From: Arthrobacter sp. StoSoilB20
GTDB lineage: Bacteria; Actinomycetota; Actinomycetes; Actinomycetales; Micrococcaceae
Direction: 5' to 3'
Assembly (NCBI RefSeq): GCF_019977295.1
Contig: NZ_AP024651.1
Span: 4,092,001 to 4,156,000 of the forward strand
DNA: 64,000 bases
Below the pieces are notes generated by a model that searched no databases, was not told the origin of the DNA, and saw only the letters and a program-made list of their open reading frames with translations. Each line of letters begins with the position of its first letter. Position 1 is the first letter of the stretch. Made by a program: the position numbers and the translations under genes. Positions 1 through 7,480 of this stretch are shown here, piece by piece.

Positions 1-2
1 CC

Positions 3-1499
3 GGCATGGAGCCGGACGACGAGGTTCAGCACGCGGACGTCAGTTACTCGGACGACGACGGCGGCACCTGGCAGCATCGTCGGCTCACCGCACAGCTCAA
101 ATCGGCCCACCCAGGAATCACCGGCCTTTTTGCTGCGGCAGGCCAAGGCATCCACGTCCACACCGGCCCATTCAGGGGCAGGCTGGTGCAGCAGTATGTA
201 GTTCTCGTGGAGGGGAACATCATGGCCGCCTCGGCGTTCAGCGACGACCACGGTGAGACCTGGGTTTTGGGAGAACTGATCGGAGATGGCCCGTCCGGGA
301 TCGGGCCCAACGAAAACAAGGTGGTGTGCCTGGATGACGGTCGGCTTCTGCTTCACTCCCGGGCAACGCCGTGCCGTTTATGGTCTGTTTCTGAGAACGG
401 CGGGCACTCGTGGAGCCTGCTTCAGCCTGTTGAAGATCTGCCCGACCCCAGCGACAACGGCTCCTTGACCCGCTTCGACGGACGACCCGGCGTTTCGCTC
501 CCGGAATCCGGCACGTCCGGGTGGTTGTTGTCCAGCAACAACCAGGACCCGCAGCTTCGCCGGAACACGGTGCTCAGCCTTTCCATCGATAATGGCGCCA
601 CCTGGCCGGCCAAGCTGGTGGTGTGCCCCGGAAGTTCGGCCTACTCCACCGTGACGCGCCTGCCCGATGGAAACGTGGGCGTCCTTTATGAGCGACAGGG
701 TTACCGGGAAATCGTGTTCGCTTCCATCCCTGCGGAGCAATTGACGGATCAGCTGGGTTCGGCGGCAGCTTCCGCCGGTGGCGGGGTTGACGACGGCGTC
801 GACAGCGGCGGGGTCGACGGCGGCGGGGTCGACGGCGGCCGGGCTGACGGCGGCGGGGTTGACGGTGGCGGCGGCTGGGCTGGCGGCTGGGTTGACGGCG
901 GCGGCGGCCGGGTCGACGGCGGCCGGGCTGACGGCGGCGGGGTTGCCAGCGGCCGGGTCGACGGCGGCCGGGCTGACTCGTGCCCCGACGTCTTGGCCTT
1001 CGACATGGAACTGCGCTCCATTACCCCTGGCCGTCCTGACGAGTGGCAGAACGCAGGTGAATTCCACGTGCTTCCATCCTCCAGCGACGGCCAGTGGGAC
1101 GTGCAAACCTGGAAGGAAATTGGCCAGGGTTACTCCGGAAACCAAGTCCTTGGCACGCGTGAAGCCCAGGACCTCAACTACGGCCCGATCATCCCCGGCT
1201 ACCAAGCCGGGGACATCCTGGCTTTCACCGGGCGTGCCCGCAACTGCGGCACCCAGCCGATGACCGGCGTCGTACTTCTCGGACCGCACGCCAACCAGGG
1301 CGACTTCCCGCCGGTCGACCTTCTGCCGGGCGAGCAGGTCCTGTACTTCACGCCGACCTACACGGTCACGGCTGCGGACATGGACCGGGCCGCGTTGGAA
1401 GTCTCGTTCACTGTGGAGTCCGACGGTGGGCGCATACTTCAGGTGCGGCGTTTCCGTTTCGAACTGGGTACCGGCGCTGTGCAGGCTTTCCAGGGTTAG
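3..1499 (+). CDS. exo-alpha-sialidase (BNR/Asp-box), 5'-truncated by the window edge
   Basis: This is the 3' part of a sialidase-like glycosidase; the reading frame is open to the left edge, so the real start and signal peptide lie outside. Asp-box (S-x-D-x-G-x-T-W) copies are visible: SDDDGGTW, SDDHGETW, a degenerate SENGGHSW and SIDNGATW, as expected for blades of a six-bladed sialidase propeller. The propeller ends near the segment YSTVTRLPDGNVGVLYE, typical of the last blade. It is followed by a low-complexity Gly/Asp/Val linker and then a beta-rich C-terminal domain of about 160 residues that I cannot name with certainty, probably for substrate or cell-surface attachment. By family it would release sialic acid from glycoconjugates outside the cell. 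The catalytic Arg triad cannot be fully checked because the N-terminus is missing. Confidence 0.8.
   Translation, partial: GMEPDDEVQHADVSYSDDDGGTWQHRRLTAQLKSAHPGITGLFAAAGQGIHVHTGPFRGRLVQQYVVLVEGNIMAASAFSDDHGETWVLGELIGDGPSGIGPNENKVVCLDDGRLLLHSRATPCRLWSVSENGGHSWSLLQPVEDLPDPSDNGSLTRFDGRPGVSLPESGTSGWLLSSNNQDPQLRRNTVLSLSIDNGATWPAKLVVCPGSSAYSTVTRLPDGNVGVLYERQGYREIVFASIPAEQLTDQLGSAAASAGGGVDDGVDSGGVDGGGVDGGRADGGGVDGGGGWAGGWVDGGGGRVDGGRADGGGVASGRVDGGRADSCPDVLAFDMELRSITPGRPDEWQNAGEFHVLPSSSDGQWDVQTWKEIGQGYSGNQVLGTREAQDLNYGPIIPGYQAGDILAFTGRARNCGTQPMTGVVLLGPHANQGDFPPVDLLPGEQVLYFTPTYTVTAADMDRAALEVSFTVESDGGRILQVRRFRFELGTGAVQAFQG
778..985 (+). repeat. 15-bp coding tandem repeat (DGGGV/DGGRA linker)
   Basis: Roughly a dozen degenerate copies of a 15-bp unit (gacggcggcggggtc and variants) sit in frame inside the sialidase gene and encode a flexible DGGGV/DGGRA linker between the propeller and the C-terminal domain. 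The unit length is a multiple of three, so copy-number change would keep the frame. Two longer units (Trp-containing, and GGGG) break the regularity. Confidence 0.85.
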
Positions 1500-1570
1500 G
1501 TGCCTTTCAGCGCCGGCGTTTCCAGCGGCAGGTGCTGGCAACGGGAGGTGCTGGCAGGCTGAAGGTATGC

Positions 1571-1972
1571 CTAGCGGTAGGTGCTGACGAACGGCTGGTT
1601 GGTTGGCACAATTTGTTTGCCGAGCGGCATCAAGGACACCGGGATCAGCTTCAGGTTGGCAATGGCGAGTGGGATGCCAATGATGGTGATGGCCATGGCA
1701 AAGGCGGTGACCACGTGACCGATCGCGATCCAGATACCCGCAACGAGCAGCCAGATCACGTTGCCGAGGAGAGCGAATACCCCTGCACCGCCCGGCTTTT
1801 CCACCACCATTTGGCCGAAGGGCCACAAGCAGTAAGCACCGATCCGGAAGGAAGCGATGCCCCACGGGATGGTGACGATCAGAACGCAGCAAATGATGCC
1901 CGCCGCGAAGTAGCCCAAAGCCAGCCAGAACCCACCGAAGACAAGCCAGATGATGTTAAGGAGCGTTTTCAT
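1571..1972 (-). CDS. YccF-family inner membrane protein
   Basis: A 133-residue membrane protein with two copies of the YccF (DUF307) domain. Each copy holds a hydrophobic LxNIIWL or LGNVIWL entry followed by a TIPWGIA or IIGIPLA turn and a PFG or PLG exit. Four hydrophobic stretches are visible. The molecular role of the family is not established. I chose the ATG at 1972 over the in-frame ATGs at 2002 and 1981 because a GGGAG-type ribosome site precedes it and family members begin at MKTLLNIIW. It is convergent with the sialidase gene and shares the strand of the next gene, but the 94-base gap argues against tight coupling. Confidence 0.85.
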   Translation of the reverse strand: MKTLLNIIWLVFGGFWLALGYFAAGIICCVLIVTIPWGIASFRIGAYCLWPFGQMVVEKPGGAGVFALLGNVIWLLVAGIWIAIGHVVTAFAMAITIIGIPLAIANLKLIPVSLMPLGKQIVPTNQPFVSTYR

Positions 1973-2066
1973 AGTCCCCATTCTCCCTTGCCGGTCTGAC
2001 AAAAAGCCTAGGGGTCTGCCCTGATTCTTCCCTGAAGTGATTTTTCACTGGAGAATGCTCTGCCCG

Positions 2067-2516
2067 TTATGCCAGGAGGTCGTCCAGCTTGTCGAACGAA
2101 GTTCCCCAGCCGTCACGGGTCATGTCCACCCACTCCTGGGATTCGAAAGGGCCTTGGGTGACATTCATGCGGGTTCGGCCGTTGAGGTCCTCGAACTCCA
2201 GGCGCATCTCCTCGAATTCGTGATCGGCATCCGGAGCAGCTTTGGCCTTCGCAACCAGGAGAGCCGGGGCTTCCAGTTCAGAGATCACAGCTTCAATGGG
2301 GGCTTCTTGCTCCCCATCCTCGTCCGACCACACCATGACCACCTGCCAGATGCCGCCCACCTTCGGCTCAACAATGATCTTCTCGCGGGGCGCCTCCACC
2401 TCAACGGGGCCGAACCACTGCGCGAGCTTGTCAGGATCCATCCAAGCGTCGAAAACCTTCTCGCGAGGAGCGTCAAACTCACGGCTCATGGTCAGGGTGA
2501 AGTGTTCCGCGCTCAT
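2067..2516 (-). CDS. SRPBCC / AHSA1-like domain protein
   Basis: A 149-residue soluble protein of the START/SRPBCC superfamily, AHSA1 (activator of Hsp90 ATPase 1-like) branch. It begins with the characteristic strand and helix FTLTMSREFDAPREKVFDAW followed by DPDKLAQWFGP, and it ends with the long C-terminal helix (GWGTSFDKLDDLLA) that closes the ligand cavity. Bacterial members bind hydrophobic ligands or serve as stress-linked helpers, and no specific ligand can be read from this sequence. The gene is monocistronic by spacing. Upstream (2517-2762) I see no gene. Confidence 0.88.
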   Translation of the reverse strand: MSAEHFTLTMSREFDAPREKVFDAWMDPDKLAQWFGPVEVEAPREKIIVEPKVGGIWQVVMVWSDEDGEQEAPIEAVISELEAPALLVAKAKAAPDADHEFEEMRLEFEDLNGRTRMNVTQGPFESQEWVDMTRDGWGTSFDKLDDLLA

Positions 2517-2762
2517 TGTTTGACTCCTGTTTTCGTGGACTGCGGGTGGGAGTGTCCGTTTAACGGTGGATTCGGGTGTTGGAAGCGAACTGGTGTTGGA
2601 AGCGATTCTAGGGGGTGCCAGTGACAGCCAGACGATCTCTCACTAAATCGCAGGTTTACACGATCCCTCTTTCACATCACCACCAGAAATCGTGGTGTCA
2701 GAGAGCAACGTCAGTCAACCCAGGGGACGTGAGCGAGGATCGGCGGAAAGACCCGGGGGATC

Positions 2763-2904
2763 TGATAGAGCGTCAGTCGAGAGGCTGGGGGAAGTGATAG
2801 AGCATCAGCCAAAAGACCAGGGGATCTGATCGAGCGTCAGCGGAAAGACCAGGGGATCTGATCGAGCGTCAGCCAAAAGACCCGGAGACGTGATAGACGG
2901 TCAG
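2763..2904. repeat. 32-bp phased tandem repeat array, locus A1
   Basis: Five copies of a unit starting TGATAGAGCGTCAG (or TGATCGAGCGTCAG) begin at 2763, 2795, 2827, 2859 and 2891, exactly 32 bp apart. The remainder of each unit is a purine-rich segment such as cggaaagaccaggggatc. The last copy touches the trpF stop codon at 2901. The preceding 2517-2762 holds no gene; from 2620 it is somewhat AT-richer. The same 32-bp family recurs at 50425-50692. The copies are contiguous, so there are no CRISPR-like spacers. Confidence 0.9.
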
Positions 2905-3497
2905 GCCTTGGCGGCTTCCACGAACGCCCGGATCCTGGCCAGGTCCTTCACTCCGCGGGAAGACTCCACGCCGGAGGACACATCCACGCCCCAGGCTCCG
3001 GCCGCGGTTGCTGCGAAGGCAACATTGCCGGCTTCGAGTCCCCCTGCGAGCAGCCATTCGCGGCCATCGAGTCCCTTCGCCCGGACCGAACCGTAGTCCC
3101 AGGACTCCCCCGAGCCCGGCACGGCGGCATCAACCAGGAACAATTCTTCACCCAGATCAGCGAACTCGTCCTCGGAGGCACCCATGGTGACGGCCCTGAT
3201 GAGCCGCATACCGGCGTCGTGCACTGTCTTGACGTCCTCGGCCGTGCGGTGACCATGGAGCTGAACCCACTCGAGGCCTGCCGCTCGCGCTGTTTCAACG
3301 GCATCCGCGGCAGACTCGTGCCGGAAAACACCCACGGCGTGGACACCGGCAGGAACCAAGGGAAGGAGGATGCGGACCTGCTCCGGGCTGACTTCGCGCG
3401 GGCTGGCGGTAAGGACGAATCCCACCGCGTCGGCACCGGCGTCGACGGCCTCACTGAGGGATTCCGGCGTGCTCAAGCCGCACACTTTGACGAACAT
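2901..3497 (-). CDS. trpF: phosphoribosylanthranilate isomerase
   Basis: A 198-residue (beta/alpha)8 enzyme that converts N-(5'-phosphoribosyl)anthranilate to CdRP in tryptophan synthesis. The N-terminal FVKVCGLSTPE carries the catalytic Cys (residue 6), the C-terminal region has the FLVDAAVPGSGESWDYG block with the conserved Asp, and the LAGGLEAGNV phosphate-binding loop follows. Length is normal for the family. The start at 3497 is preceded by GGAGG with a 7-base gap; the longer frame to 3548 adds 17 residues that do not look like TrpF. No other trp gene is nearby, so it stands apart from the main trp operon. It is divergent from the HutD gene with under 100 bases between the start codons. 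Confidence 0.95.
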   Translation of the reverse strand: MFVKVCGLSTPESLSEAVDAGADAVGFVLTASPREVSPEQVRILLPLVPAGVHAVGVFRHESAADAVETARAAGLEWVQLHGHRTAEDVKTVHDAGMRLIRAVTMGASEDEFADLGEELFLVDAAVPGSGESWDYGSVRAKGLDGREWLLAGGLEAGNVAFAATAAGAWGVDVSSGVESSRGVKDLARIRAFVEAAKA

Positions 3498-3594
3498 TCC
3501 CGCGCCTCCAGCCAAACTCGCAACGTTTTCCACATATGACGTTAGCAAGCCGGAATGCGAACGCAGAAGCCGTGTCCACCACTAGGCTGGTCGA

Positions 3595-4239
3595 ATGGAG
3601 ATCATCCGCTTTGCCGACATCCGTCCTGAACCGTGGCGCAACGGCGGTGGGGTGACGCGCGAACTCGCCAGCCACCCCAAAGCCGCTTCAGCCCAGGACG
3701 GGGCATGGGATTGGCGCGTCAGCATCGCCGACGTCTCAAAAGCCGGCGAATTTTCCGCCTTCCCCGGCATGGAGCGGGTTATCACCATCATCGACGGCGA
3801 ACTGCTGTTGCTCTCTGTGGACGGCTCGGAGCACCCGCTGGAGAAGTATCGTCCGTTCCGTTTCTCTGGCGAGGCCGCCTCTTCGGCAACTCTTCCCACC
3901 GGGGATATACAGGATCTGAACGTCATTGCACGCGAGGGCGCTTTCAAGGGCTACACGTCCATTGTGGAAATCTCCAAGAAACGGGCTCACCCGGTCTTCG
4001 AGGGCCAACTGGCCGTCCTTCTTGAAGGGAAAGCCACGGTGGCGCCCGGCGGGCTTGGGGACGAAGCACCGGTTGAGGAGGAAGAGTCCGACGGCGGCGC
4101 CCCGGCACCCAGCGCGGCCGAGCCGATTGAACTGTCCCGGTATGACGCCGTGGTGGGCTCGGATACCCGCAGCCCGGAAATCACGGGCCGGGGCTTCATC
4201 GCGGTCATCTCGATCGACCATGTGGAAGCCCACGCCTGA
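3595..4239 (+). CDS. HutD/Ves family cupin protein
   Basis: A 214-residue HutD-family protein. It starts with MEIIRFADIRPEPWRNGGG, a hallmark of the family (the PWRNGGG turn), followed by WRVSIADVSKAGEFSAFPG and a bicupin-like beta core. HutD proteins associate with histidine utilisation operons in other bacteria, and a role as a metabolite-responsive regulator has been proposed, but no hut gene is adjacent here. An acidic, Ala/Pro-rich insert near residues 155-185 is extra relative to short homologues. Its start codon lies about 100 bases from that of divergent trpF. No strong ribosome site is visible. Confidence 0.88.
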   Translation: MEIIRFADIRPEPWRNGGGVTRELASHPKAASAQDGAWDWRVSIADVSKAGEFSAFPGMERVITIIDGELLLLSVDGSEHPLEKYRPFRFSGEAASSATLPTGDIQDLNVIAREGAFKGYTSIVEISKKRAHPVFEGQLAVLLEGKATVAPGGLGDEAPVEEEESDGGAPAPSAAEPIELSRYDAVVGSDTRSPEITGRGFIAVISIDHVEAHA

Positions 4240-4318
4240 GCTGGTGACGTTAACCACCAGAAGTGGCCACCCTGCGCGGGAGTTGCTAGCCTGAAATGAA
4301 GGTTCCGCTCTGGAACCT

Positions 4319-4360
4319 CCGGACGACGGTTCAGTACCCGGAACGCGACAAGACTGGCCA
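4319..4360 (+). promoter_or_regulatory. guanidine-III (ykkC-III) riboswitch
   Basis: The segment has the ordered hallmarks of the guanidine-III class: CCGGACGA (4319-4326), a GTACCCGG block (4334-4341) and GACAAGAC (4347-4354). CCGG at 4319-4322 can pair with CCGG at 4338-4341. The loop bases CAGT (4332-4335) can pair with ACTG (4353-4356), giving the expected H-type pseudoknot. The ribosome site AAGGA (4361-4365) follows directly, which fits translational control. A perfect 7-bp hairpin (4300-4306 with 4312-4318) lies just upstream. The downstream genes are SMR exporters of the guanidinium-export type, the known partner of this class. Confidence 0.9.
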
Positions 4361-4371
4361 AAGGAAATGTC

Positions 4372-4686
4372 ATGTCGTGGATAATTCTCATTCTTTCCGG
4401 AGCACTTGAGGCCGTGTGGGCCGCAGCGCTCCACCGTTCCAAGGGCTTCCGCAAACCCGTCCCAACTGTTGTGTTCCTGGTGTCAGTGATCGCCAGTATG
4501 GGCGGCCTCGCCATCGCGATGCAGTCCATCCCGACGGGCACGGCCTACGCGGTGTGGGTTGGCGTCGGTGTCGTCCTCACTGCAACATACGCGATGGTCA
4601 CCAAAGTTGAACGCGCGACGACGGCCCGGCTGCTTCTGCTTGCGGGCATCGGCGCATGCGTGGTCGGCCTGAAGGTGGTGGCGTAG
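4372..4686 (+). CDS. SMR-family guanidinium exporter subunit (SugE/Gdx-like)
   Basis: A 104-residue four-helix small multidrug resistance protein. The essential membrane Glu is at position 13 (GALEAVWAA), and the second half has the family motif GTAYAVWVGVG and a final helix LLLLAGIGACVVGLKV. Because it sits directly behind a guanidine-III riboswitch, the likely substrate is guanidinium in exchange for protons, rather than quaternary ammonium drugs; that is family knowledge plus context. It is followed after two bases by a second SMR gene, so the two are probably co-translated and may form a heterodimer. Confidence 0.92.
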   Translation: MSWIILILSGALEAVWAAALHRSKGFRKPVPTVVFLVSVIASMGGLAIAMQSIPTGTAYAVWVGVGVVLTATYAMVTKVERATTARLLLLAGIGACVVGLKVVA

Positions 4687-4688
4687 CC

Positions 4689-5072
4689 ATGACTGCAAAC
4701 AACTCGAACACCAAGAACACCGGCAACGGAATCTTCTGGGCCATTCTCCTGGCCTCGGCGCTGCTCGAGGCCGTATGGGCCACCGCTTTGGGCCTGTCCA
4801 ACGGCTTCACGCAACTCATGCCCACAGTGGTCTTCGCTATCACCGCAGTACTGAGCATGCTCGGACTGGGCATCGCCGTGAAGCGCATCCCCCTCGGTAC
4901 TGCTTACGCGGTCTGGGTCGGGATTGGTGCTGCGCTGACAGTTGGCTGGGCCATGATCACGGGCGTGGAGTCCGCGAGCCCGCTGAAGCTGCTCTTCATC
5001 GCGGGAATCGTGGGCTGTGCTGCCGGTTTGAAGGCCCTGCCTGCCGATAAGCCTGCTGCCAAGGCCGAGTAG
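4689..5072 (+). CDS. second SMR-family exporter subunit (paired Gdx-like)
   Basis: A 127-residue SMR protein with an N-terminal extension of about 15 polar residues and a charged C-terminal tail. The membrane Glu falls at residue 27 (SALLEAVWATA), followed by GTAYAVWVGIGAALTV and a last helix. It starts 2 bases after the stop of the first SMR gene, under the same riboswitch. Opposite length changes at the termini of paired SMR proteins are often linked to opposite membrane orientation; I infer but cannot show a heterodimer here. The in-frame ATG at 4656 lies inside the upstream gene and is unlikely to be used. Confidence 0.92.
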   Translation: MTANNSNTKNTGNGIFWAILLASALLEAVWATALGLSNGFTQLMPTVVFAITAVLSMLGLGIAVKRIPLGTAYAVWVGIGAALTVGWAMITGVESASPLKLLFIAGIVGCAAGLKALPADKPAAKAE

Positions 5073-5075
5073 GCA

Positions 5076-5489
5076 CTTCCTGGCGCTCCATTTCGAGGGG
5101 TAGCTGCTCATTCGATGTCTCGCACCATCGAATGCGCAGCGGCCCATCGAATCGGCCTTCACACCCGGCGAATCCGCAGCCAGCCAGCTCGACGAACCTG
5201 CAGCGAAGCATCGAACGCACAGCTGCCCATCGAATAGACGCTTCCTGGCGCTCCATTTCGAGGGGTAGCTGCGCATTCGATGTCTCGCACCATCGAATGC
5301 GCAGCGGCCCATCGAATCGGCCTTCACACGCCCGGGAAATCCGCAGCCAGCCAGCTCGACGAACCTGCAGCGAAGCATCGAATGCGCAGCGGCCCATCGA
5401 ATAGATGCTTCCTGACGCTCCATTTCGAGGGGTAGCTGCTCATTCGATGTCTCGCACCATCGAATGCGCAGCGGCCCATCGAGTCGGCC
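5076..5489 (+). repeat. 165-167-bp tandem hairpin repeat array, locus B1
   Basis: Three copies (starting at 5076, 5241 and 5408; the last partial) fill most of the 535-base gap after the SMR pair, starting 3 bases after the stop codon. Each copy contains CATTCGATG and CATCGAATG, a perfect 9-bp inverted repeat around tctcgcac, then GCGCAGCG and CCATCGAATCGGC. The conserved blocks are shared with the array at 37390-38250. Nothing coding is apparent; the rest up to 5607 (5490-5607) holds only the leader of the next gene. Confidence 0.88.
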
Positions 5490-5607
5490 ACCGAACGGGG
5501 CGGGCCGGGCAGCGCGCGGGACCGCAACAGCAGGAATACCCGCTGCCTCCAGCGGGTTCACGCCAACAAAGGGCACTCTGGAACACCTACGCGCATTGGA
5601 GAAGTTC

Positions 5608-6612
5608 ATGACTGAAGTTCAACTCGGTGACGGCCTCAAGGTCAGTCCCCTCGGATTCGGCGGAATGGCCCTCACCCCGGTGTACGGGGGAATCGAGCCG
5701 GAAGAAGGCCTGCAAACACTGAGGCATGCGGTGGACGCGGGAATCACGTTCATCGACACCGCAGACGTGTACGGCGCCGGGAGCAACGAGGAACTCGTGG
5801 GCAGGCTCTTGAAGGAGCGGCGCGACGAGATCCAGGTGGCCACCAAGTTCGGAATTGAGGGCAACCCCGCGGACGGGTACACGGGAGTCCGCGGGGATGC
5901 GCCTTACATCAGGCAAGCGGCGGAAGCGAGCCTCCGCCGCCTGGACACTGACGTGATTGACCTCTACTACATGCACCGCCGTGACCTCCGCGTTCCGATA
6001 GTGGAAACCGTGGAGGCCATGGCGGAACTGGTCCGAGAGGGCAAGGTCCGGCACCTCGGCTTGTCTGAGGTGACGGCCGAGGAGCTCAGGCAGGCCAACG
6101 CTGTCCATCCCATTGCCGCGGTCCAGAGCGAGTGGTCGATCTGGAGCAGGGATGTGGAGCTCAACGTTGTACCTGCCGCCAAGGAACTTGGCGTTGGGTT
6201 TGTGCCTTATTCGCCTCTTGGCCGCGGATTCCTCACGGGAACCGTCAGCGCGGGCGACCTTGGGGAAAATGACTTCCGCCATAAGATCCCCCGTTTTGGT
6301 GACGAGGCACTTGATGCGAACCAAGCCGTAGTGGCCGCGGTCCGCGAGGTAGCCAGTGGGCTGGATGCAACTCCTGCCCAGGTAGCCCTGGCATGGCTGT
6401 TCGCCCAAGGTCAGCGCCTTGGGATTTCCGTGGTTCCCATCCCCGGCACGCGTAAAACGCACCGGATCGACGAGAACCTGGGGGCACTGTCCCTGCAACT
6501 GGGGACAGCACAACTTGAGGTGCTCAACCAAGCCGCGGCCGGCGTCGTGGGTTCACGTTCTGCCGACCCCAACTGGGTTTCGCAGGGCCGCGAAGCCAAC
6601 AACGTAGGCTGA
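5608..6612 (+). CDS. aldo/keto reductase
   Basis: A 334-residue NADPH-dependent aldo-keto reductase with a complete catalytic tetrad: Asp50 (ITFIDTADVYG), Tyr55, Lys80 (QVATKFG) and His123 (LYYMHRRD). The C-terminal coenzyme site is visible in SVVPIPGTRKTHRIDENLGA. The subgroup resembles YajO/Tas-like reductases acting on carbonyl compounds; the substrate is unknown. I chose ATG 5608 because it has GGAGAA seven bases upstream and matches the usual N-terminus; the frame extends to 5464 through repeat DNA. The MBL-fold gene follows after 4 bases, so the two are probably one operon. Confidence 0.92.
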   Translation: MTEVQLGDGLKVSPLGFGGMALTPVYGGIEPEEGLQTLRHAVDAGITFIDTADVYGAGSNEELVGRLLKERRDEIQVATKFGIEGNPADGYTGVRGDAPYIRQAAEASLRRLDTDVIDLYYMHRRDLRVPIVETVEAMAELVREGKVRHLGLSEVTAEELRQANAVHPIAAVQSEWSIWSRDVELNVVPAAKELGVGFVPYSPLGRGFLTGTVSAGDLGENDFRHKIPRFGDEALDANQAVVAAVREVASGLDATPAQVALAWLFAQGQRLGISVVPIPGTRKTHRIDENLGALSLQLGTAQLEVLNQAAAGVVGSRSADPNWVSQGREANNVG

Positions 6613-6616
6613 TCGC

Positions 6617-7267
6617 ATGGATTCGCTCATTCACTCTTTGCACCAAATCACCATCCGCAGCATCTCCGTCAGCGAGATGAACAACAACGTGTACTTGCTG
6701 ACTTCGAAGTCCACGGGTGGGCAGTTGTTGATCGACGCCGCCGACGACCTTCCTGCGATCCAGCAATTGATCGCAGACAGCGCCGTCGATTCGGCCGCTC
6801 CCACCAAGGTGCTCAGGATCGCCACCACCCACCAGCACTGGGACCATGTCCGCGCGCTGCCGGAGTTGGTGGAAGTTACCGGCGCAACCACCTCAGCTGG
6901 AGCGGACGACGCCGATGCGTTGCCGGTTCCGGTGGATGTCCGGCTTGGTCACGGCGACGTCGAGCGGTTTGACGACTTCGAGATCACGGCAATCCACTTG
7001 CGCGGACACACCCCGGGCTCGATCGCTTTCGTGTACCAGGATCCGAACGGGCCCGCCCACATTTTCAGTGGTGACTCGTTGTTTCCGGGAGGCGTCGGCA
7101 ACACACAGAAAGATCCTGCACGCTTCACTTCTCTGTTGAACGACGTGTCGGAGCGACTGTTCGACGCCTATCCGGACGATACCCTGGTCCACCCCGGCCA
7201 TGGATTGCCCACAACCCTTGGCGCCGAGCGGCCACACCTTGAGGAGTGGCGCGCCCGAGGCTGGTAG
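6617..7267 (+). CDS. MBL-fold metallo-hydrolase (glyoxalase II-like)
   Basis: A 216-residue metallo-beta-lactamase-fold protein. The metal site is intact: HQHWDH (HxHxDH), the GHTPGS histidine, the Asp in FSGDSLFPGG, and the final His in VHPGHG. The order and spacing fit the glyoxalase II/hydroxyacylglutathione hydrolase-like branch, which cleaves thioesters or related bonds. It lies 4 bases after the aldo-keto reductase, so a shared job such as detoxifying a reactive carbonyl is plausible, but this is inference. A 73-bp repeat array starts immediately after its stop codon. Confidence 0.92.
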   Translation: MDSLIHSLHQITIRSISVSEMNNNVYLLTSKSTGGQLLIDAADDLPAIQQLIADSAVDSAAPTKVLRIATTHQHWDHVRALPELVEVTGATTSAGADDADALPVPVDVRLGHGDVERFDDFEITAIHLRGHTPGSIAFVYQDPNGPAHIFSGDSLFPGGVGNTQKDPARFTSLLNDVSERLFDAYPDDTLVHPGHGLPTTLGAERPHLEEWRARGW

Positions 7268-7480
7268 CTTGCGGGGCCCGCTCTGCACACCAAGCCGAAG
7301 GAATAGCGCGCAGAGTGGGCCTCACAACGCGAGTCTCAAACTTGCGGGGCCTGCTCTGCACGCCAACCCAAAGGAATAGCGCGCAGAGTGGGCCTCACAA
7401 CCCGAGACTCAAACTTGCGCGGCCTGCTCTGCACGCCAAACCCAAGGAATAGCGCGCAGAGTGGGCCTCACAACGGGAGG
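7268..7480. repeat. 73-bp hairpin repeat x3, locus C1
   Basis: Three copies beginning cttgcg at 7268, 7341 and 7414 fill exactly the gap between two convergent stop codons. Each copy carries GGCCYGCTCTGC and, about 20 bases later, GCAGAGTGGGCC, which pair to a stem, followed by TCACAAC and a short linker. The arrangement would give each convergent transcript a series of strong 3' hairpins. The same unit length recurs at 9492-9708. Confidence 0.9.

Noticed and set aside
378..1892. 504-residue open frame on the minus strand
   Set aside because: It runs through the antisense of the sialidase repeats and the YccF gene; the Ala/Val/Pro/Asp repeats are just the complement of the linker repeat.
2763..2904. 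Iterons of a replication origin
   Set aside because: No replication initiator gene, no DnaA-box cluster and no AT-rich unwinding element is near; a second copy at another gene end makes a 3'-end element more likely.
3541..3594. Riboswitch or tRNA-like element in the short trpF/hutD divergent gap
   Set aside because: The gap is under 100 bases and shows no conserved stem or T-box-like motif.
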